DNA from: an uncultured Bacteroidales bacterium
GTDB lineage: Bacteria; Bacteroidota; Bacteroidia; Bacteroidales; UBA4417
Length of the DNA stretch: 47,252 bases
Reading direction: 5' to 3'
NCBI GenBank assembly: GCA_903879715.1
Contig: CAIRMR010000119.1
Span: 1-47,252, forward strand
Part shown: one piece after another, positions 28,527-35,675 of the stretch
How positions within the stretch are numbered: position 1 is the first letter of the stretch
Layout of the letters: the number at the start of each line of letters is the position of its first letter
Program-made: the position numbers and the translations under genes
Notes under the pieces: model-generated
Seen by the model: the letters and a program-made list of their open reading frames with translations, nothing else
Databases searched by the model: none
Told to the model about the DNA's origin: nothing

Positions 28527-29645
28527 TTATTTTTTTCGGAGGTTTTCGACCAGAATGGCTGCAGCTCTGTCCGAAGCTCCCGGAGGTCCAACGAGTTTTC
28601 GCAGTTCGGTATAATCATTCAGCATCTTTGTACGGGCTTCGCCATCCGGCAGAATGACAGCAAGCTCACGGCTAAGCGAATCGGCGGTAAACTTAAATTG
28701 TATCAGTTCTGTAACCGCTTTGCGATCCAGTATGAGGTTTACAAGTGATATATACTTGACTTTCACAACCAGCCCGGCAGCTAATGCCGTTAGAAAACTA
28801 AACCGGTAGCAAACAACCTCCGGAACATCAAGCATAGCTGTTTCGAGGGTTACAGTTCCTGATTTAACGGCTGCAGCGCGCGAAACCCTGAGCAGGTCAT
28901 ACGTTTCGCCATAAACCACTTTTACTGGTGTATTTTTAATGAGTTTTGAATAGAATTTTTCGCCAAGAGTTGGTACTCCCGCTATTACAAACTGATAGTC
29001 GCTGAATCGTTCAGCCGTTTTAAGCATAAAGGGAAGAATGCGATGCAATTCCTGTTTACGGCTGCCCGGGATAAGCGCAATAATTGGCAAATTCCCCAAA
29101 TTATGCTTCTTCCGAAAGGCTGATTCATCAATTTTTGCGTTCAGATCAATAGAATCCGGCATGGGATGACCGGTAAACTCAACATGGTATCCGTATTTTG
29201 CATGGAAATCCTTCTCAAACGGCATGACAACAAATGCCAGGTCTGTATTGCGATGAAGTTCATGAACCCTGTATTTTTTCCATGCCCATATTTGCGGTGA
29301 AATATAATAAAAGACTTTGTATCCCTTTGCTTTGGCAAATTTGGCTATACGCATATTGAAACCCGGGTAATCAACCAGTATTACAGCATCGGGATTCCAG
29401 TCGGTAATGTCGTCTTTACAGAAAGAGATATTATGGAGAACAGTCTTCAGATTCTGGATCACTTCCAGGAAACCCATAAAAGCCAGCTCACGGTAATGCT
29501 TTACAATTGTACCTCCGGCTTCTTCCATTTGTTCACCACCCCAACAACGGAATTCAGCCTGGGGATCACGCTTCTTTATCCCATTCATAAGTTTGGCCGC
29601 ATGCAAATCGCCTGATGGTTCGCCCGCAATGATGTAGTACTTCAT
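28527..29645 (-). CDS. lpxB: Lipid-A-disaccharide synthase
   Basis: LpxB joins UDP-2,3-diacylglucosamine and lipid X to form the lipid A disaccharide, at the inner membrane. The 372-residue protein starts MKYYIIAGEPSGDLHAAKLM, the family signature, and has DYPGFNMRIAKFAKAKG and YYISPQIWAWKKYR near residues 92-128, LIPGSRKQEL, and KSGTVTLETAMLDVPEVVCY, the nucleotide-sugar region. Length is normal. Together with surE and a small membrane protein gene it forms a - strand cluster with short gaps. Its presence shows a lipid A-containing outer membrane. Confidence 0.96.
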   Translation of the reverse strand: MKYYIIAGEPSGDLHAAKLMNGIKKRDPQAEFRCWGGEQMEEAGGTIVKHYRELAFMGFLEVIQNLKTVLHNISFCKDDITDWNPDAVILVDYPGFNMRIAKFAKAKGYKVFYYISPQIWAWKKYRVHELHRNTDLAFVVMPFEKDFHAKYGYHVEFTGHPMPDSIDLNAKIDESAFRKKHNLGNLPIIALIPGSRKQELHRILPFMLKTAERFSDYQFVIAGVPTLGEKFYSKLIKNTPVKVVYGETYDLLRVSRAAAVKSGTVTLETAMLDVPEVVCYRFSFLTALAAGLVVKVKYISLVNLILDRKAVTELIQFKFTADSLSRELAVILPDGEARTKMLNDYTELRKLVGPPGASDRAAAILVENLRKK

Positions 29646-29664
29646 GGACTATTGTTGTAACAGA

Positions 29665-29979
29665 TTAAAATGGGAGGGCAACATTGCTGTTCTTCAGGAA
29701 CAGGAAAAATATGAGTACCAGTATTCCTGAAACTAATATAAGCCCCTTAGCTGTGCTTATAAAATTTAGTTTCAATATGTAGTATCTCATCAAAACTATG
29801 TTAACGGCTATGCCAAGAAGTAACATATTTACCAGGCGTATTTCTCCTAAGATTAAGAAATTAACCTGGATCAATCTCACCAGTACAGCAAAAATCAAGG
29901 CAACCGGCACGGGTATTAGTATTCCAAGCAACAGGCCGAGCGATAATTTGTCCCTGTTTAACCATTTTTTTAGTTCCAT
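29665..29979 (-). CDS. Small membrane protein between surE and lpxB
   Basis: The 104-residue protein begins MELKKWLNRDKLSLG and has three hydrophobic segments (about residues 12-38, 43-62 and 76-95). I do not recognise a family. It sits 10 bases after surE and 19 bases before lpxB, so it is almost certainly translated from the same mRNA. A role near lipid A synthesis or the envelope is only suggested by the context. Confidence 0.8.
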   Translation of the reverse strand: MELKKWLNRDKLSLGLLLGILIPVPVALIFAVLVRLIQVNFLILGEIRLVNMLLLGIAVNIVLMRYYILKLNFISTAKGLILVSGILVLIFFLFLKNSNVALPF

Positions 29980-29989
29980 ATTTAGTAAA

Positions 29990-30760
29990 TTAAACTTCCA
30001 GATTCCATCCTTTTATTGTGTCGATCATGTGGTGAGCGGTAAGATCTATCTGCACCGGTACTATGCTTACATAATTGTTGTTAAGAGCCCAGTGATCATT
30101 GTCTTCGCCTTCATCAAGGGTTACAAACTCTCCTTTCAGCCAATAGTAGTCGCGCTTATGCGGATCTTTGCGTTCATCGAAATTCTCGTCCCAGAAAGCT
30201 TTCGCTTGTTTTGTTACCCTGATTCCTTTCACAGGGCTTCCATTCTGAGCAGGGATGTTAACATTTAAACAGATTCCATCAGGAAGTCCATTTTTCAACA
30301 CACTTGAAGCAACTGACGAGATCACTTTTCCGCAATGGCTGAAATCAGCATCATGCATATAATCATTCAGCGAAAAACCGATGGACGGAACATTCTCCAT
30401 TGCGCCTTCAATTACTGCAGCCATCGTGCCTGAATACAAAATATTGATGGAAGCGTTACTCCCGTGGTTGATTCCTGAAACAATCAGGTCCGGTTTGCCG
30501 CGCAGTATTACTTTTTCGCCCAGTTTAATACAATCAGCAGGAGTTCCGTTACAACTGTATTCACGGTATCCGGCAGTTTCGGCAAGCTTATGAAGTCGTA
30601 AAGGAGACTGAATTGTAACAGCATGACCCATGGCCGACTGTGGCTTGTCGGGCGCTACAACAACTACATCTCCAAGAGGACGTATAGTTTCAATCAGGAA
30701 ACGAATGCCGGGAGCGTGAATGCCGTCATCGTTGGTAATCAGTATAATTGGTTTTTTCAT
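29990..30760 (-). CDS. surE: 5'/3'-nucleotidase SurE
   Basis: SurE is a metal-dependent phosphatase acting on nucleoside monophosphates and short polyphosphate. The 256-residue protein begins MKKPIILITNDDGIHAPGI with the metal-binding Asp pair at D11-D12, has the S/G motif near AMGHAVT and the signature VSGINHGSNASINILYSGT with the metal asparagine. Length is usual. It opens the cluster surE - membrane protein - lpxB. A hexamer repeat tract lies directly upstream. Confidence 0.95.
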   Translation of the reverse strand: MKKPIILITNDDGIHAPGIRFLIETIRPLGDVVVVAPDKPQSAMGHAVTIQSPLRLHKLAETAGYREYSCNGTPADCIKLGEKVILRGKPDLIVSGINHGSNASINILYSGTMAAVIEGAMENVPSIGFSLNDYMHDADFSHCGKVISSVASSVLKNGLPDGICLNVNIPAQNGSPVKGIRVTKQAKAFWDENFDERKDPHKRDYYWLKGEFVTLDEGEDNDHWALNNNYVSIVPVQIDLTAHHMIDTIKGWNLEV

Positions 30761-30781
30761 ATTCGCCCTTAGTGTAAATTA

Positions 30782-30886
30782 GGTTGAGATCGAGGTAAAG
30801 ATAAAGGTAAAGGTAAAGGTAAAGGTAAAGGTTTTATCCGCTTAGCCTCAACCTCAGCCTCAGCCTCAACCTCAGCCTTAACCTTT
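30782..30886. repeat. Hexamer tandem repeats in two opposed blocks upstream of surE
   Basis: The left block (30782-30835) is a 6-base register of mainly GGTAAA, with four perfect copies in a row at 30806-30829. The right block (30845-30886) is a 6-base register of GCCTCA, ACCTCA and GCCTTA. One strand is purine-rich on the left and pyrimidine-rich on the right, so the RNA could fold back with many G-U pairs. It lies 21 bases upstream of the surE start codon. Confidence 0.85.
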
Positions 30887-30956
30887 TTGAATTTCTATTC
30901 AGTTATTTTTTAATCACTAAAACATTCAAATTGAGGGCTAATTAGATGCCATAAAA

Positions 30957-31571
30957 TTAAGGCGTAGGTTCAACGCCTGTTTCGTGTATATTCTTGTGGC
31001 CAGCTACGGTTGTAACGCCTGCTGAAACTACAAATTTCATTACTTCAGTTGAGTTAGTATTCAGTGGTTTTATGTTCTCAACAGGGACAATATACAGGTT
31101 TCCTGAAAAAGTATAGGAGAAAGGCATATAAACAGCAACTTTACCTGATTCAATTCCCAGGGCCGAAAGATCGTGCTGTGTAACAAATCCTATTTTCTCC
31201 AAATCTGAATCTTTGCTCATTCTAACCAGCACAGGTTCAGTGAATTTCTTCTCTTTCCCAACAAACGCCGACATAAAATCTTTGATCGAAGTATAAATAA
31301 TTTTCACAAGTGGTGCCCGGCTGATAAATTTGTCCACTGAATTCAGTAATGGCTTAATCAGGATTGAACTTCCCAGGACTCCGATCAGAGTAATAAAAGT
31401 TATAATTATAATAATCCCAAGTCCGGGGATTTTAAAGCCAATCAGATCGGTAAGATACTGTATAAGTAAACCGTCGATAAACTGAAAAGAAACTACAATG
31501 GCGTAAATGGTAATGGCTACCGGCGACAAAAGCAGAAGCCCCTGAAGAAAGTAACGGATAAACTTGTTCAT
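30957..31571 (-). CDS. DUF502 family membrane protein
   Basis: The 204-residue protein starts MNKFIRYFLQGLLLLSP and has two N-terminal transmembrane segments, then the conserved DUF502 region (PGLGIIIIITFITLIGVLGS, then KPLLNSVDKFISRAPLVKII, then DFMSAFVGKEKKFTEPVLV). The function of this family is not known in bacteria. I reject the in-frame extension to 31679 because it would include the promoter-like box at 31592-31599, and the family begins at this hydrophobic segment. The gene stands alone. Confidence 0.88.
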   Translation of the reverse strand: MNKFIRYFLQGLLLLSPVAITIYAIVVSFQFIDGLLIQYLTDLIGFKIPGLGIIIIITFITLIGVLGSSILIKPLLNSVDKFISRAPLVKIIYTSIKDFMSAFVGKEKKFTEPVLVRMSKDSDLEKIGFVTQHDLSALGIESGKVAVYMPFSYTFSGNLYIVPVENIKPLNTNSTEVMKFVVSAGVTTVAGHKNIHETGVEPTP

Positions 31572-31591
31572 ATTTGTGTTGAATTGAGGTG

Positions 31592-31599
31592 CAAAATTA
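31592..31599 (-). promoter_or_regulatory. -7 box TAATTTTG of the DUF502 gene
   Basis: TAATTTTG on the - strand fits TAnnTTTG and lies 20 bases upstream of the start at 31571. No clear -33 element is visible. Confidence 0.5.
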
Positions 31600-31716
31600 G
31601 GCATTAAATCGCAACCTGATGATGGGATGTGGTTTTGGAACTTAATGCAAATTATGTCAAAAGTAAGTTTGAGAATCAATCACATAACTTACCTTCATCA
31701 GGGGAATACGTGAAAA

Positions 31717-31878
31717 TTATTTGGCCAATTCTTTAGCCTTGATAAAGATTATTTTATCATCTTTTACATAGACAAACTTGCCATGACTTTTTTGCTTTGT
31801 CTTTATTGATTTTTCAAAGGATAGCTCTATCCCTTTTAAAATCTTTTCACGTAAATCAACAATCTTCTCGTTATTCAT
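31717..31878 (-). CDS. Hypothetical 53-residue protein, coupled to an upstream frame
   Basis: The protein begins MNNEKIVDLREKILKG and is charged, mostly helical at first, and ends in a short strand-like part (GKFVYVKDDKIIFIKAKEL). I do not recognise the family. The start at 31878 is preferred over one at 31932 because it overlaps by 8 bases the stop codon of the frame at 31871-32077, a normal coupled arrangement. The pair lies just downstream of a broken toxin gene and may be part of the same accessory patch. Confidence 0.5.
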   Translation of the reverse strand: MNNEKIVDLREKILKGIELSFEKSIKTKQKSHGKFVYVKDDKIIFIKAKELAK

Positions 31879-32077
31879 CGGCTTGTGTTTTAATCTTGTT
31901 CCAGGTAGCGATATCTTTGATTTCAATCTCATTATTTTTTAATCTTTCAGCAGCCACTGTAAATAAACACCCCGAGTTATTGATAATGAGGTAGTTTGCC
32001 TGTTCCTTTATTGGTATTAGCTGTTGCTTATCTGGGAATATGAAGTTTGTCAGGATTTTGTCTGCAGTCCCAAACTT
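31871..32077 (-). pseudogene. Open frame without start codon, probably remnant
   Basis: The frame is open for 68 codons and encodes a protein-like sequence (IPIKEQANYLIINNSGCLF, then TVAAERLKNNEIEIKDIATW, ending IKTQADE). There is no ATG, and the only GTG lies in the middle. Its stop overlaps the start of the 53-residue ORF by 8 bases. It overlaps the 3' end of the toxin gene in another frame. It looks like a gene that lost its start. It could also be translated from a non-standard start. Confidence 0.35.
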
Positions 32078-32431
32078 TCAGAATTAATATTCTGTCTTCA
32101 AGAATTTCATGTGTTATTATTTATTTTTAACGGGTCACATGGAACTCTATGACAAAATAATATCATCCTACTGTGAGTTAAAATTGGTTGATTTTGTCAT
32201 GTTCGTTTCATAAAATAAAATATAGTCTTCAACAATCAGTCCTCTGATCTGGCCCAGTTTAGTTTTTATACCTGACTCCGGATTTTTCGCGACAGTTTTA
32301 AGTTCAGTCTTAAACTTCTTATAAAGTTTTCTTGAGTATTGTCCGCTTTTGTTTCTTTTGGTGAAGAATTCAAGAATTTCGTGTAATTGAATTTCGGAAA
32401 TTTTTGTCCAAATTACTTCTCGCGTAGCCAT
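32028..32431 (-). pseudogene. RelE/ParE-family toxin gene broken by a 101-bp insertion
   Basis: The 5' part encodes 75 residues typical of RelE/ParE toxins (WTKISEIQLHEILEFFTKRN near the start, GQIRGLIVEDYILFYE at the end), after which the frame leaves the family and stops. Removing 101 bases between two TTTCAT copies (32105-32110 and 32206-32211) joins it exactly to ILEDRILILKVWDCRQNPDK, the classical C-terminus, and gives a 100-residue protein ending at TAA 32028. Such toxins are mRNA interferases or gyrase poisons. The uninterrupted part lacks the C-terminal strands, so the gene is probably inactive. It overlaps the antitoxin gene by 19 bases. Confidence 0.8.
32105..32211. mobile_element. 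101-bp insertion with 6-bp direct repeats (possible MITE-like element)
   Basis: The element is bounded by TTTCAT at both ends, which looks like a target-site duplication. Inside are two inverted pairs in interleaved order. TTTTAAC/TCACA (32125-32131, 32135-32139) pairs with TGTGAGTTAAAA (32172-32183). ATGACAAAAT (32149-32158) pairs with ATTTTGTCAT (32191-32200). The order A-B-A'-B' would give a pseudoknot-like fold. It has no coding capacity and no clear inverted repeat at its very ends. Confidence 0.65.
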
Positions 32432-32649
32432 TCTTCTACTTTTTGATCCATTTCTGATTGTGTAATCACATTTCCTTTTTTCCCTTCATTACTTGCAAAA
32501 AGCAGTTCTTGCTCCTGGTCAGCAGTTAATTCAATAAAGGTCTCTTTTTTCTTGTAGTCCAAAATGGTTTTAATGGCATTAAGAAAATCAATGTCTTCAA
32601 TTTTTGATATCCTATGAATTAATTCTTGTTTCAACTGAATGGCATTCAT
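32413..32649 (-). CDS. Antitoxin of a RelE/ParE-type pair
   Basis: The 78-residue protein begins MNAIQLKQELIHRISKIED and ends DQKVEEWLREK. It is strongly charged and probably helical, with a C-terminal segment (ITQSEMDQKVEEWL) of the kind that wraps around such toxins. The start at 32649 is chosen, because an extension to 32700 adds an unlike, hydrophobic N-terminus. It precedes and overlaps the toxin gene by 19 bases, the usual order antitoxin then toxin. The antitoxin call rests on this context. Confidence 0.7.
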   Translation of the reverse strand: MNAIQLKQELIHRISKIEDIDFLNAIKTILDYKKKETFIELTADQEQELLFASNEGKKGNVITQSEMDQKVEEWLREK

Positions 32650-33046
32650 GATTTTTGTCTTTAAATCCGGTATAAAAATACAAAATTTCATCGAAATCAA
32701 ATGGATTCCTTATGTGTAGTTTTTTCGATTACAATTAAGGCTGACACTTTACAATTATAAACAAATTCGGCATGCAAGAGTTGAGCAAAATTAGTCATTA
32801 TTTCCCATATGCCAATACTAGTTTGAGCCTTGCAGATTTTCCGGTTTGTGCTTTTGCCACACCGTGAGAAAATAAGATGAAGTAGAAACGAATAATTCGT
32901 TTTGTTTTCTATTGTTTTTTTTGGAACCATTTGCCAATGTGATTGTTTAACTGTTCTTATTTTTCATTTATTTTCTTCTTTGATCGTTTTTAGACATTTA
33001 ATATTGTTATTAATAACCAAACATAACAATTAAACCCTTTCCCAAA
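32650..33046. other. Gene-poor stretch of about 400 bases
   Basis: Between the antitoxin and the DUF2141 gene I see no convincing gene. A - strand frame at 32697-32930 is open for 77 codons (MVPKKTIENKTNYSFLLHLI...), but its composition is mixed and no family is recognised. The bases before 33047 are very AT-rich and probably hold the promoter of the DUF2141 gene, though no clear TAnnTTTG box is present. Confidence 0.5.
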
Positions 33047-33529
33047 ATGCCATATGAAAAATTCCATCGCAGCATTAAAACGAATTTCTTGAAATATTTA
33101 ATTGTTATATTTATTCTGATATCTAGCTTTTCACTTTCAAGCCAAACCCAAATCAAAAAAGGAAACCTTAACGTGGTGGTTCATAATATCAGAAGCAAAA
33201 CAGGCCAGGTAGGTTTCTTCCTGTTTAATTCAGCTGACGCTTTCCCGAGCCATATGGAAAAGGCACTTTTATCCGGATATGTAAAAACTGCCGGTAATAC
33301 AGTTGAATACACTTTAACCAATCTCGCAACAGGAACCTACGCCGTTTATGAATTTCATGATGAGGATAACGATAAAAAGCTACAAACCAATTTTATTGGA
33401 ATGCCCAAAGAAGGTAAGGGAGTTTCAAAGAATGCAAAGGGACATTTTGGCCCACCAAAATATGATGACGCAAAGTTAGACTTCAATAAATCAGATCAAA
33501 TCATTGTAATCTCATTAACCTATTTGTAA
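33047..33529 (+). CDS. DUF2141 family secreted protein
   Basis: The 160-residue protein has an N-terminal signal sequence (hydrophobic LKYLIVIFILISSFSLSSQ, residues 16-34) followed by the DUF2141 domain: LNVVVHNIRSKTGQVGFFLF, then LATGTYAVYEFHDEDNDKKL, and GFG-type strand KGHFGPPKYDDAKLDF. The family has a beta-sandwich fold and an unknown role, probably in the periplasm or on the surface. The gene stands alone. Confidence 0.88.
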   Translation: MPYEKFHRSIKTNFLKYLIVIFILISSFSLSSQTQIKKGNLNVVVHNIRSKTGQVGFFLFNSADAFPSHMEKALLSGYVKTAGNTVEYTLTNLATGTYAVYEFHDEDNDKKLQTNFIGMPKEGKGVSKNAKGHFGPPKYDDAKLDFNKSDQIIVISLTYL

Positions 33530-33864
33530 TGTAAATTTCCTTTCCAAAAAGCTCAGTAGATTTGTTTGGAATTAACTTCCCGAAAATATCAAACAGATTT
33601 AAGTATAAATTCTTATCCTGATTTATTATTATCATGCCTGATCAAGATGGTAGCAATATTCCATACCTTTGATGTGCTGATGAAAACAATGAGTTTTGCC
33701 AGGGAATAACCTAACGCAATCAAACTAACTGAAGTCAGAGATTGCCGCAAAACGGAAATGTTCACGCGGAAGGCCACTATGTTTTCCTGTCAATTTACAT
33801 CACTTAACCTGAATATATCAGCATTCACAGTCACCACATTTTTTACACAAACAAAATTCTTTCA
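33530..33864. other. 335-base intergenic region
   Basis: No gene is visible. A TACCTTTG sequence at 33664-33671 fits the -7 consensus and could start a long leader for the downstream GH13 gene, but no -33 element is present. Nothing else is recognised. Confidence 0.4.
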
Positions 33865-35487
33865 ATGAAGTCTTCAAGGCATTTATCACGTATTTTTCTT
33901 TTTTGCTGTTTACTCTTTAGTACTCTGGTTTACTCTCAGGATCCAGCTCAGTATGGCACTCCGTTTACCGGCGTACCCGACCCGCGTGACGCATCCATTT
34001 ACCAGGTCAATATGCGTTGCTTCAGCTCAACACGCAATTTTCAGGGCCTTATAAACCGCTTGGACAGTATCAAAGCCCTCGGAGTAAATGTTATTTACCT
34101 GATGCCTGTTCATCCTGTTGGAAAAGATTCTAAAGCGGTTAATTCGCCATATTGTATCAAGGATCTGAACGCGGTTGGTGCCGAGTTCGGAACGCTGGAT
34201 GATATGCGCCGGCTCGTTGATGGCGCCCACAGCCGTGGAATGGCGGTTATGCTCGACTGGGTGGCAAATCAGACTTCCTGGGACCATCCATGGATAACAC
34301 AACATAAAGACTGGTACCTCCAGGACGGCAGCGGGAACATTATTCAACTCAATAGTTATGCCGATGTAGCCGCATTAAATTTTTCAAATGCTGAAATGTG
34401 TACTGCCATGATTAATGCCATGAGATACTGGGTTTTTACTGCAAATATTGACGGGTTCCGGTTCGATTATGCCGATAACCCGCCGATTAGTTTCTGGCAG
34501 CAGGCAATCACATCCCTAAGAGGAATCACAACCCATAAACTGCTTTTATTTGCCGAGGGTTCCAGGAGTACACATTACACGGCCGGTTTCGACTATAATT
34601 TCGGTTTCAGTTTTTACGGTGGCCTGAGATCGATTTATCAAAGCAATGCAGCGGTAACAACCATTGATAATTTAAATTCCTCTGAATATACCAGTGCTGG
34701 TCCAAACAACCAGGTAGTGCGATATCTCACCAACCACGATGTTTATGGAAGCGATGGTTCACCCTACAATTTCCTGGGTGGGAAAAACGGCGTACTGGCA
34801 GCATTTGTTGTAATATCCTATATGAAAAGTGTTCCCTTTATTTACAATGGTGTTGAAGTTGGAAACACGGTTGCTATGCCTTTTCCTTTTACTTCTTCCT
34901 ACATCAACTGGACAAAAGATTTAACGGTTACGCCGGAAATAAAAAAGATAATTGCCTTGAGGAATAAAAGTTTTGCCATTAGGCGTGGTGCGTTAACCTC
35001 ATTCGATAATGCCGACGTTTGCGCGTTCACTAAAGTTTCGGAAACTGACACGGTTTTTGTTTTATCAAATCTCCGAAATGCTACCCACACTTTCACTTTG
35101 CCGAATGGAATAGCAGGTGCTTCCTGGTTTGATGCATTTACGAATGCACCTGTAAGTTTAGCTACTACTATTTCACTTTCGGCATACCAGTACAAAGTTT
35201 TTACAAATACTGCTTCTCCACTTTCTGTTAACGACACACCTTTTAGCCCTGGCCATATTTTGATTTTCCCTAATCCGGCTGTAAACGGGCAGTTGACGGT
35301 TGACATAAAAACCAGCTCAAAAAATCTGACATTAGAATTGTTTGATACAAGTGGAAAAGTAGTTTTTGAGTCCTTGCTTCATTCTTCATTAAACACATTA
35401 GATGTTTCTTTATTGAAAAAGGGTGTTTACCTGGCTAAGTTTAGTAATACTTTGGGAACTAATACTCAAAAAATAGTGATTAATTAG
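33865..35487 (+). CDS. Secreted GH13 alpha-amylase-family enzyme with T9SS sorting domain
   Basis: The enzyme belongs to the alpha-amylase clan and probably cleaves or transfers alpha-glucans. After a signal peptide (residues 1-24, LFCCLLFSTLVYSQ) the TIM barrel shows the GH13 regions: DWVANQTSWDHPW at 131-143, GFRFDYAD with nucleophile D201, FAEGS with acid/base E231, and LTNHDVYG with H291-D292. A C-terminal beta domain follows. The last 75 residues are a type A type IX secretion domain (ILIFPNPAVNGQLTVDI near the beginning, KKGVYLAKF near the end). The product is thus exported and released or anchored at the cell surface. The gene stands alone. Confidence 0.92.
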   Translation: MKSSRHLSRIFLFCCLLFSTLVYSQDPAQYGTPFTGVPDPRDASIYQVNMRCFSSTRNFQGLINRLDSIKALGVNVIYLMPVHPVGKDSKAVNSPYCIKDLNAVGAEFGTLDDMRRLVDGAHSRGMAVMLDWVANQTSWDHPWITQHKDWYLQDGSGNIIQLNSYADVAALNFSNAEMCTAMINAMRYWVFTANIDGFRFDYADNPPISFWQQAITSLRGITTHKLLLFAEGSRSTHYTAGFDYNFGFSFYGGLRSIYQSNAAVTTIDNLNSSEYTSAGPNNQVVRYLTNHDVYGSDGSPYNFLGGKNGVLAAFVVISYMKSVPFIYNGVEVGNTVAMPFPFTSSYINWTKDLTVTPEIKKIIALRNKSFAIRRGALTSFDNADVCAFTKVSETDTVFVLSNLRNATHTFTLPNGIAGASWFDAFTNAPVSLATTISLSAYQYKVFTNTASPLSVNDTPFSPGHILIFPNPAVNGQLTVDIKTSSKNLTLELFDTSGKVVFESLLHSSLNTLDVSLLKKGVYLAKFSNTLGTNTQKIVIN

Positions 35488-35608
35488 TCTTTCTGTTTCG
35501 CAAAAAATGAAATTATTTTAGTATTTCCATCAGCTTTATCAAAACTATGAGTATTTCAAATCAGAGTTTTTAAAGAGATGATTTCATCATTTATAGACAA
35601 CTCATATC

Positions 35609-35644
35609 AAAAATCCCCGACGCCTCTCAGTCGCAGGGATTTTT
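35609..35644. terminator. Bidirectional terminator between GH13 and S9 peptidase genes
   Basis: AAAAATCCC and GGGATTTTT flank GAC...GTC pairs and form a strong stem. T-runs lie on both strands, as expected for a shared terminator of two convergent genes. Confidence 0.8.
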
Positions 35645-35675
35645 CACTTATCACTTATAACCTATATATTATAAC

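Noticed and set aside
31572-31679. Longer N-terminus of the DUF502 protein
   Set aside because: It would pass through a -7 promoter box and does not fit the family's start at the first membrane segment.
32105-32211. Classical insertion sequence
   Set aside because: There is no transposase frame and no terminal inverted repeat at the ends, only a 101-bp non-coding unit.
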